A DNA stretch of 7,224 nucleotides from contig CAJUCG010000180.1 of assembly GCA_910585065.1 (NCBI GenBank), positions 1-7,224 of the forward strand. The letters run 5' to 3'. Numbering within the stretch: position 1 is the stretch's first letter; each line of letters begins with the position of its first letter. This stretch comes from an uncultured Lachnospiraceae bacterium. GTDB lineage: Bacteria; Bacillota; Clostridia; Lachnospirales; Lachnospiraceae. The notes under the pieces are model-generated. The model saw only the letters and a program-made list of their open reading frames with translations. It was not told the origin of the DNA and ran no database searches. Below, one piece after another: positions 1-5,774 of the stretch. The position numbers and the translations under genes were made by a program.

Positions 1-364
1 TCGGTTCAGCCTCAGAGTCGATAAATGTCGAGTAGGTCATGGTTTCAGATCTCCATAAATGTCGGATCGGTTCCCAATTATAAAATGCCGCGCAAGTTTT
101 ATCTGCTCTGTGCAGTAATTCCACAATCCCGTCCACTGGGCGAACCGGCGGGGTATATGTATTGGTTAAAATTCCATGGCGTTGCGGTGGGAGGCTGTAG
201 AACATGGAAGTATGGCATGGCAGAGTAACGCTTGGCAGTTCGGTTTTCCCCTGTAAGGTATAAGCACTGAATTCCATTAATTTCTTTACAAAGGGGTGCC
301 CGCATTGCAGCATTCCGTCAGGGCGCATTCCGTCGATGGAGATGAGAATTATTTTTGTGTTCAT
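1..364 (-). CDS. Alkaline phosphatase-superfamily phosphodiesterase / nucleotide pyrophosphatase (partial, N-terminus only)
   Basis: The minus frame starting with ATG at 364-362 stays open to the left edge, giving 121 residues of an incomplete protein. Visible features fit the type I phosphodiesterase/nucleotide pyrophosphatase branch of the alkaline phosphatase superfamily. The N-terminus MNTKIILISIDGMRPD carries the first metal-binding aspartate (D11). The segment LPSVTLPCHTSM followed by PPQRHGI has the position and shape of the nucleophile loop of this family, so T47 is the expected catalytic threonine. Members hydrolyse phosphodiester or phosphomonoester bonds with two metal ions, often zinc; the substrate cannot be told from this fragment. 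There is no signal peptide at the N-terminus, so it looks cytoplasmic. The start is supported by an AG-rich Shine-Dalgarno stretch at 373-383 (AGAAAGGCAGG on the minus strand), 8 bases from the ATG. It lies 90 bases downstream of the beta-lactamase-like gene on the same strand and could share its transcript. The other metal ligands, to be expected further on, are outside the window. Confidence 0.85.
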   Translation of the reverse strand, partial: MNTKIILISIDGMRPDGMLQCGHPFVKKLMEFSAYTLQGKTELPSVTLPCHTSMFYSLPPQRHGILTNTYTPPVRPVDGIVELLHRADKTCAAFYNWEPIRHLWRSETMTYSTFIDSEAEP

Positions 365-397
365 AAAAAAAACCTGCCTTTCTTAATTTTTTATTTG

Positions 398-422
398 ACC
401 GGGATTTGGTAAAAATCTCGGT
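398..422. repeat. Inverted repeat between the beta-lactamase-like gene and the phosphodiesterase gene
   Basis: ACCGGGATTT (398-407) and AAATCTCGGT (413-422) form a 10-bp stem around a 5-base loop. Read as plus-strand RNA it pairs fully with one G-U wobble; read as minus-strand RNA the same position is an A-C mismatch. No T-run follows directly on the minus strand, the direction of both flanking genes. On the plus strand a run of seven T starts at 432, nine bases past the stem. It could be an operator for the phosphodiesterase gene, a weak terminator of antisense transcripts, or an mRNA-processing hairpin; the sequence does not decide. Confidence 0.45.
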
Positions 423-454
423 ATTTGCTGGTTTTTTTGGTTTGCAAAATATTT

Positions 455-1534
455 TTAGTGTGCCCAATATTCTGATATTAAACGAATTGCAATTTCTTTC
501 GCTGTGGTGCTAGAAAAATTTTTGTCATCTGACTGACCAAGGTAGATGCAAAAATAAATTGTTTCTTCCTTTTCAAGGTTTTCTGCGAATCCGGTAAACC
601 AGGCATCGACAACAATCCCCTGTGCTTTTCCCATTCCGGTTTTACCATATATGGAGATGCCGGGGAGTTTCGACTGCTCAATCTGCATAACCTGTTTTAA
701 TTCCTGTCTTGTTTCCTCAGAATAAACGGAGTCCGGTTCAAAGATGCGCGCCATAACTTCGGTCTGTTCTTTCGGGGAGATCATAAGCGATGATTCCACC
801 CAAAAACCTGTTAGAGCCCGGTTATTGTTGTTTGTGTTTAATCGTCCTTCCCAGTCCGAAATATCAAGATTGCCGTATGCTAACTTGTCCAGTTCCTCCT
901 GTATTTTTTCTTTGCCAAGTATGTCAATAATTTCACGGAAATACCAGATACAGGAAGTACGGAATGCATCGTAAAAATCAATATCGCGGTTCCAGTTTTC
1001 ATTCCAAAACACCTCCTTGCTCCATGTACGTATGGAATCTTTCGGTTCAATGGTTCCGCTTTCAAGGGCAGTTAGTGATGAGATGATTTTGAATGTAGAG
1101 CAGGGGGATCTCCTTGTCTTGGCAAGTTCAGGTTCGAATATGATATAGTGCATATTGGAAGCATTATATAGAACGGCAGCACCGTTCAAGTCATTAAAGT
1201 ATTCGGACCAGTCAGCCTCAGTGGTTGTGGGTTTAAGATTTGGTGGGGTGAGTTCTGGGCTGGAAGGTGTTTTGCTGTCATTTGTGGAGATTTCAAATTG
1301 TTTTGTATTTTTGTCTTTTGAGGATTCGGGCTGTTTGGTTTTTATATCTGTTAAAGTGTTGGACTGCCCGGTTTCTGTATCTTTCGAAGCATTGAATTCT
1401 TCTGCTTTTTCGTTATCGGAAATTGGTGGTTTTGTTTCCTGACGGAAATAGGGGGAACATCCAGTAAAAATAAGTATACACGGCATTATCCGATATATTA
1501 TTTTTGTAAAAGTTTTTAAATAATGGTGATTCAT
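455..1534 (-). CDS. Lipid-anchored class D beta-lactamase (OXA-type) / BlaR sensor-like protein
   Basis: This 359-residue protein belongs to the penicillin-recognising serine hydrolases and best fits class D beta-lactamases. Residues 1-26 form a lipoprotein signal: basic start, hydrophobic stretch and lipobox IFTGC, so Cys26 should be lipidated and the enzyme held on the outer face of the membrane. Residues 27 to about 105 are a low-complexity Lys/Ser/Thr/Glu linker. The catalytic domain, about 106-359, has the nucleophile motif S146-T-F-K149 (the lysine is carbamylated in active class D enzymes), S194-C-I196 for the S-x-V motif, Y220-G-N222, W245 in FWVESSLMISP (the expected carbamate-stabilising tryptophan) and K298-T-G300 on the beta-3 strand. 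The start at 1534 is chosen over an in-frame ATG at 1630 because a Shine-Dalgarno AGAGG (1544-1548) sits 9 bases upstream, the lipobox then lies at a normal depth, and the longer start falls inside the -35 box. Family membership is firm. Real beta-lactamase activity, rather than a sensor or other penicillin-binding role, is inferred from the complete motifs. Confidence 0.88.
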   Translation of the reverse strand: MNHHYLKTFTKIIYRIMPCILIFTGCSPYFRQETKPPISDNEKAEEFNASKDTETGQSNTLTDIKTKQPESSKDKNTKQFEISTNDSKTPSSPELTPPNLKPTTTEADWSEYFNDLNGAAVLYNASNMHYIIFEPELAKTRRSPCSTFKIISSLTALESGTIEPKDSIRTWSKEVFWNENWNRDIDFYDAFRTSCIWYFREIIDILGKEKIQEELDKLAYGNLDISDWEGRLNTNNNNRALTGFWVESSLMISPKEQTEVMARIFEPDSVYSEETRQELKQVMQIEQSKLPGISIYGKTGMGKAQGIVVDAWFTGFAENLEKEETIYFCIYLGQSDDKNFSSTTAKEIAIRLISEYWAH

Positions 1535-1581
1535 TTCTATGTGCCTCTGTTCTTGGATATTTGCAGTACACGGATAAATAT

Positions 1582-1594
1582 GAATATTGTATTC
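1582..1594. repeat. Short palindrome at the beta-lactamase-like transcription start
   Basis: GAATA and TATTC flank a 3-base centre, giving a perfect 5-bp inverted repeat that sits just after the predicted start of transcription (about +1 to +13). This position suits a repressor operator such as those used by BlaI-like proteins, but the bases do not match a BlaI consensus that I can recall with certainty. AT-rich short palindromes also arise by chance. Confidence 0.25.
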
Positions 1595-1601
1595 TGCGCA
1601 C

Positions 1602-1630
1602 ATCATATCAAAATACCAGTGTTGTGTCAA
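1602..1630 (-). promoter_or_regulatory. Sigma-A promoter of the class D beta-lactamase-like gene
   Basis: On the minus strand TTGACA (1630-1625) is followed by exactly 17 bases and TATGAT (1607-1602), close to the sigma-A consensus. Transcription should begin near 1595, leaving a leader of about 60 bases before the ATG at 1534. Because the -35 box overlaps the in-frame ATG at 1630, that codon cannot be the start for transcripts from this promoter. Confidence 0.8.
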
Positions 1631-1744
1631 GTTCTTTATTTGTTTTGCCAGGCGGTATTTGTGATAGAAGAATTTAATCCGCTTTTGTTGTACAATAATA
1701 AGGAAATAACTGGAGAGATATTTGTAAATTTTCCAAAATAATAA

Positions 1745-1773
1745 TTGATTTAACAGGGATTTGGCGGTATAAT
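1745..1773 (+). promoter_or_regulatory. Sigma-A promoter of the DUF4132 operon
   Basis: TTGATT (1745-1750), a 17-base spacer and a perfect TATAAT (1768-1773) give a strong sigma-A promoter. Transcription should start near 1780, so the leader is about 97 bases. No other promoter of this quality is seen before the next two plus-strand genes, which supports one transcript covering 1877-6806. Confidence 0.8.
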
Positions 1774-1830
1774 AGATTTGTTAGCATAATTGTAAAATAT
1801 AGTTATAGAATAAAGTTTTCATGATAATTC

Positions 1831-1853
1831 GTCCGACAGTTTATAAGCCGGAC
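1831..1853 (+). promoter_or_regulatory. Leader hairpin ahead of the DUF4132 ribosome binding site
   Basis: GTCCG (1831-1835) pairs with CGGAC (1849-1853) across a 13-base loop, and one more mismatch-interrupted pair can be added inside. The stem ends 7 bases before the Shine-Dalgarno sequence AAGGAGG (1861-1867). It is short and could merely keep the AT-rich leader open near the ribosome site. It does not resemble a known riboswitch that I recognise. Confidence 0.3.
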
Positions 1854-1876
1854 AAAATATAAGGAGGTTTCTTAAA

Positions 1877-4800
1877 ATGATGGAAAAAGGAAAAGAAAGA
1901 GAGAAGGAAAGCAAATTATCGGAAATGTGCGATGAACTGGGACTTTCCGGGGAAGAAAAAGAAGCAGCATTAAAATTTCTTTCGGGGGAGGCGGACGAAG
2001 AGATTTTGTCCGGGTTTAAGTTCCGGGATATAACAGAAGTCAGTTCCAGTGCATTGTCGATCATTGCGAATGAATTTGTGCGCAGAGAAAAGAGCGAGGA
2101 GGTGAGAAAATTATTTTTGCTGCTCTTTGCCATCGGAGAAGCCACTTGTTATCGATTGATTGACAGAACATACATAGGTTATCGAAGGCTTGCGGGGGTC
2201 GATCCGGTAAAGCGGGTGGCAGTTTGCGGGATGAGTACAGGAATGTGTAATTATAAACTCCCTTCCTACACGGTTAATGAATTGATTTCTGCTGCGGATG
2301 GCAGAGCAGAGAATATTAAAAAAGCTTTGGAGTATAAGAGTTTAACAGGTTACGGTCGCCTTGTACTGATTACGGTATATTTCTCGCATAAATATCAGAG
2401 CGGCGGGAAAATAAAAACCGTGGAGAAAGAGGATTTTTCGCTGATGCAGGAGTATGAAGCCATACTGATGGAGGAACTTTGCCAGTTTTATGATAAGCAT
2501 ATGGGGGAGAAAGAAAAGAGAAAACTCCTTGATGCCATTGCTTCTGATAAGGTGCCGCAAGAATTCTTAAACTGTAAGGGAAGACCAGTTGGACGGCGGT
2601 TTTGGCTGGTTGCAGGCACAGCATATTCTAATTATCCACTCTCGGATAAGCTGGAAAATATTGTGCGGATCTGTGTGGCGGTAAACTGGCGCGACGCTTT
2701 GGAATCCATACGCTTAATCAGTTATGGACTCCCGCTTGATATCAGTGAGATCGGGGGAAATTTTGATAAGTTTTTTGGTATTGATTCAAAAAAATATATT
2801 TATTGGGCAATGCAAAAGAATTTTGATGATATTTTAAAAGAGCAGGTTTCAAACAATCTGGAATTTTATTTAAGTGTGATGGAAGAGGCGGGGATCGATG
2901 ACGCTAATCGGATGCTTTCCTATATAGAACCTGTGCATCCTACACTGTACCGAAAGCTTGTGGTGGAGAAGAGAACAGAATACAAGGAGCGCGTGATTGC
3001 AGAAATTACAAAAAAGGATATTCAGGCGGACGCGGATGCAGCAAGACCTTATCTGCGTGGGTATGGGGAGCAGGATTCTTTGTATAATTGTTTTCTTGGC
3101 AATAATAAAAATAATTTTTACAATGGCGGATATGATTACGCGGTCGTAGTCAATTTTGATCGGGTTTTTAAGGATGAGCAATTTTTCCGCCGCTGTGAGG
3201 TCTATATGATATTCCGGCAGGCTTCCTTCTTTTTCCGCAATCTGATTACAAAACAAAGTAAAAGTGCCGGGGAGAGAGACAAGATAGATCCAAAACGAGT
3301 GGAGAAGGTATTTTTGGATTTTGAGGAAGAGGGGCTGCCAATGTATTACCAGGCACAGGCAGTCAGCACAATAGGGGCTGGTTTGTACAGCAATACAGAG
3401 AATGATTTTCTTGCGGGCGTGATGGGATATTTTTCGAAATGTTTAAAGGAGAAGCGAGAGGAAACTGTGGGCGCGTTTTCTGCGGCGGAGTCCTATTCGC
3501 GTCAGGTTGGACTTCGTCTGTTAAGCCAAAATGCAGAGGAGTACAAGCAGGAAATTTTAAAATATGCACAGGATAGCTCGAAGGCGGTAAAAGAAGATCT
3601 GTTTAAGATTTTATCGGCGAAGAAAGAGTGGGAGGAGGAGATTAAGGGACTTGTAAGTGCGAAAAAGGCAACGGAGCGGGAGTTTGCGATCCGCTTGCTG
3701 CTTAGCTGGCAGAAGGATGGCGCAGATTATAAAGAATTATTTGCGCAGGCAATAGAGAAGGAAAAGAATGCGAAGGTGCGGGAGGTTTTGGGAAACGCAC
3801 TGGGAATTGAGAGTGATACCGTAAAGAGCAGTGATGGTTCTAAAGTGGTTTCCCGCGGGGAAATGGTAAAGAATCTGCATAAGGGAAATCGAAAGCGCAG
3901 TCTTTTATGGGCGTATGAAACTCCATTTTCTGCGGTGCATATGGCGGCGGGCGAAGTGGCGGAGGAGGAATATTTGCAGGCGATTCTTCTGTGCTATGCT
4001 TCTGCGGATGGCTGCGGGGTAAGCAAGAATGCGCAGTTTTTGGCGGAGGTGCTGCGCGCGGATGAATTTGCGGTATATGTAAATGAGCTGTTTGACAAAT
4101 GGCTTGCGGCGGGCGCGGAATCGAAGAAACGCTGGGTTTTATATGCGGCAGTTATCCATGGCGGCAGCGATATTATAACAAAACTTGAGCGTCAGATTAA
4201 GGAGTGGCCGCAGGCATCAAGGGGCGCGATCGCGTGCGAGGCGGTAAAGGCACTTAGTTTAAGTCCTCTGCCACAGGCATTGCTTATTGTGGATGGGATT
4301 GCGCGCAAATTTAAGTTTAAGCAGGTGCGGGCAGCAGCGGGCGCAGCACTTGAATTTGCGGCATCCGAGCTGGGGATTACAAGGGAGGAATTGGCTGACC
4401 GGATTGTACCCGATTTGGGGTTTGATGAAAAGATGGAGCGTCGTTTTGATTATGGGGCGCGGGCATTTCTTGTAACGATTACCCCGGCACTTGAAATTGA
4501 AGTGTTTGAGGCAAAAGAGGCACCGGAAAAAGGAATGCAGGTGCGCGGAAAAAAATTAAAGAATCTTCCTGCGCCGGGCGCGAAGGACGATGCGGAAATA
4601 GCAAAGGCAGCTTATGAGGAATTTAAGCAGTTAAAAAAGCAGATGAAAGCCACGATAACAAGTCAGCGGGCGCGGCTTGAGATGGCACTTTCCACATCCA
4701 GGGAGTGGAGTGTTTCTGCCTGGGAGCAGCTCTTTGTAAAGAATCCGCTGATGCATCAGTTTGCGATGGGCTTAATTTGGGGAATTTATAAGAAGGGAAA

Positions 4801-5380
4801 ACTGGTGCAGAGTTTTCGCTACATGGAAGATGGATCGTTTAACACAGCGGATGAGGACGAGTATAAACTTCCAGAGGACGGAAAAATCGGGCTGGTGCAT
4901 CCGGTGGAACTGACAAGGGAAGAGAAGGAAACCTGGGAGGGGCAGCTTGAGGACTATGAGATTACTCAGCCGTTTGAGCAGCTAAAGCGTTCAGTTTACA
5001 CGGTGACGGAGGAGGAGAAGGAGGCGCGAAAACTGATGCGTTTTAATGGAAGGACGCTGAATGATTTGTCGCTTTCAAGCAGGCTTACCGGGCTTGGCTG
5101 GTATCGCGGTTCTGTGCAGGATGGCGGGGGATTCTATACGTATTACCGCGAGGATGCGGAATTGGGGCTTGGTGTGGAACTGTATTTTTCCGGAAGTTAT
5201 GTGGGCGGTTCCAACGAGGAGATCACGGTTTATGACGCGAGATTTTACCGGGCGGGAACTGTTAGGCGGGGAAGCTATGTATATGATGAAGCTGATGAGG
5301 ACAAAGCATATTTGATGAAGGATATCCCAGTGAGATATTTTAGTGAGGTGGTATGGCAGATTACAAAAGCCACGATGTAG
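1877..5380 (+). CDS. MolR/YehI-family DUF4132 protein, 1167 residues
   Basis: This large soluble protein is recognised from its C-terminal third. Residues about 840-940 carry the family's pre-domain (DLGFDEKMERRFDYG, then KNLPAPGAKDDAEIAKA, then a long basic helix with QRARLEMAL). Residues about 941-1060 form the DUF4132 core (SREWSVSAWEQLF, NPLMHQFAMGLIWGIYKKGK, GKIGLVHPVEL, ITQPFEQLKR). A last conserved stretch (LTGLGWYRGSVQDGGG, then GSYVGG) follows at about 1065-1125. The remainder is helix-rich; parts near 570-650 and 750-850 look like HEAT-type helical pairs, so a solenoid scaffold is likely. No signal peptide, transmembrane segment, nuclease or ATPase motif is visible, and the N-terminal WGR domain found in some relatives is absent. 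Its molecular function is unknown; the old molybdate-regulator name of E. coli MolR should not be taken as evidence. The start is firm: AAGGAGG (1861-1867) lies 9 bases before ATG 1877, though an adjacent second ATG at 1880 is possible. It is the first gene of a probable three-gene operon. Confidence 0.85.
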   Translation: MMEKGKEREKESKLSEMCDELGLSGEEKEAALKFLSGEADEEILSGFKFRDITEVSSSALSIIANEFVRREKSEEVRKLFLLLFAIGEATCYRLIDRTYIGYRRLAGVDPVKRVAVCGMSTGMCNYKLPSYTVNELISAADGRAENIKKALEYKSLTGYGRLVLITVYFSHKYQSGGKIKTVEKEDFSLMQEYEAILMEELCQFYDKHMGEKEKRKLLDAIASDKVPQEFLNCKGRPVGRRFWLVAGTAYSNYPLSDKLENIVRICVAVNWRDALESIRLISYGLPLDISEIGGNFDKFFGIDSKKYIYWAMQKNFDDILKEQVSNNLEFYLSVMEEAGIDDANRMLSYIEPVHPTLYRKLVVEKRTEYKERVIAEITKKDIQADADAARPYLRGYGEQDSLYNCFLGNNKNNFYNGGYDYAVVVNFDRVFKDEQFFRRCEVYMIFRQASFFFRNLITKQSKSAGERDKIDPKRVEKVFLDFEEEGLPMYYQAQAVSTIGAGLYSNTENDFLAGVMGYFSKCLKEKREETVGAFSAAESYSRQVGLRLLSQNAEEYKQEILKYAQDSSKAVKEDLFKILSAKKEWEEEIKGLVSAKKATEREFAIRLLLSWQKDGADYKELFAQAIEKEKNAKVREVLGNALGIESDTVKSSDGSKVVSRGEMVKNLHKGNRKRSLLWAYETPFSAVHMAAGEVAEEEYLQAILLCYASADGCGVSKNAQFLAEVLRADEFAVYVNELFDKWLAAGAESKKRWVLYAAVIHGGSDIITKLERQIKEWPQASRGAIACEAVKALSLSPLPQALLIVDGIARKFKFKQVRAAAGAALEFAASELGITREELADRIVPDLGFDEKMERRFDYGARAFLVTITPALEIEVFEAKEAPEKGMQVRGKKLKNLPAPGAKDDAEIAKAAYEEFKQLKKQMKATITSQRARLEMALSTSREWSVSAWEQLFVKNPLMHQFAMGLIWGIYKKGKLVQSFRYMEDGSFNTADEDEYKLPEDGKIGLVHPVELTREEKETWEGQLEDYEITQPFEQLKRSVYTVTEEEKEARKLMRFNGRTLNDLSLSSRLTGLGWYRGSVQDGGGFYTYYREDAELGLGVELYFSGSYVGGSNEEITVYDARFYRAGTVRRGSYVYDEADEDKAYLMKDIPVRYFSEVVWQITKATM

Positions 5381-5394
5381 AGGAGGAGAAAGGG

Positions 5395-5706
5395 ATGAGA
5401 AAAGCATTCAAAATGAAATTGTATCCGGGGATGGCTAAGGAATATGAACACCGCCACAATCTTTTGTGGGAGGAGATGAAGGAGATGATCCATGCCCATG
5501 GCGGAAGCAATTATTCAATTTTTCTTGATCCGGAAACCGATCTGTTGTTTGGATATCTGGAAATCGAGGATGAAAACCTTTGGGCGCGCAGCGCGGATAC
5601 TGAAATCTGCCGGAAATGGTGGGATTATATGGCGGATATTATGGAGACGAACCCGGATCATAGTCCGGTAAGCGAAGACTTGACAATGGTATTTCATTTA
5701 GATTAG
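5395..5706 (+). CDS. rhaM: L-rhamnose mutarotase
   Basis: The 103-residue protein matches RhaM along its whole length (family size about 104). RhaM interconverts the alpha and beta anomers of L-rhamnose, speeding supply of the form used by rhamnose isomerase; it acts in the cytoplasm as a dimer. Family signatures are visible in order: MRKAFKMKLYPG at the N-terminus, EYEHRHNLLW with Tyr17 and the expected catalytic His21, GSNYSIFLD at about 37-45, a CRKWWDYM motif with Trp75-Trp76, and a TNPDHSPVS stretch before a VFHLD end. The start at 5395 is preferred over an in-frame ATG at 5353 because family homology begins there and a GAGGAGGAG Shine-Dalgarno sequence (5380-5388) lies 6 bases upstream. 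The gap to the DUF4132 stop is 14 bases, so translation is probably coupled. No rhaA, rhaB, rhaD or rhamnosidase gene is in the window, which is odd for this enzyme and leaves open a different sugar or a borrowed role. Confidence 0.95.
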   Translation: MRKAFKMKLYPGMAKEYEHRHNLLWEEMKEMIHAHGGSNYSIFLDPETDLLFGYLEIEDENLWARSADTEICRKWWDYMADIMETNPDHSPVSEDLTMVFHLD

Positions 5707-5774
5707 GATGCTTGGAAATTTGCCAGAAGGCAGTTCTTTGATATGTGCAGGATTTTTGCATTTGGGGGAGATAT

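Larger units (their letters stand above)
1535..1876. other. Divergent intergenic region
   Basis: These 342 AT-rich bases separate the minus-strand beta-lactamase-like gene from the plus-strand DUF4132 operon. They hold both divergent promoters, about 115 bases apart between their -35 boxes, the two leaders, an 8-base palindrome TTGTACAA at 1688-1695 between the promoters, and a hairpin just ahead of the DUF4132 ribosome binding site. I see no small gene with a convincing ribosome binding site. The open frame that reads through here in plus (1523-1741) overlaps the promoter and is not supported. Confidence 0.7.

Noticed and set aside
25..228. 67-residue plus-strand open frame opposite the phosphodiesterase gene
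   Set aside because: Antisense to a frame with clear phosphodiesterase motifs; it has no recognisable features itself.
1819..2145. 108-residue Ser-rich minus-strand open frame across the start of the DUF4132 gene
   Set aside because: It overlaps the leader, ribosome site and N-terminus of a well-supported gene and is a Ser-rich mirror of Glu/Lys-rich coding.
2870..3256. 128-residue minus-strand open frame inside the DUF4132 gene
   Set aside because: It lies wholly inside a long, family-confirmed gene and has no recognisable features.
5353..5394. Longer rhaM version starting at 5353
   Set aside because: It would overlap the DUF4132 gene and add 14 residues absent from the family; the better ribosome site is just before 5395.
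5721..5732. Small hairpin TGCC-AGAA-GGCA in the rhaM to helical-protein gap
   Set aside because: Only 4 bp with no T-run after it; too weak to call as a terminator or regulatory element.
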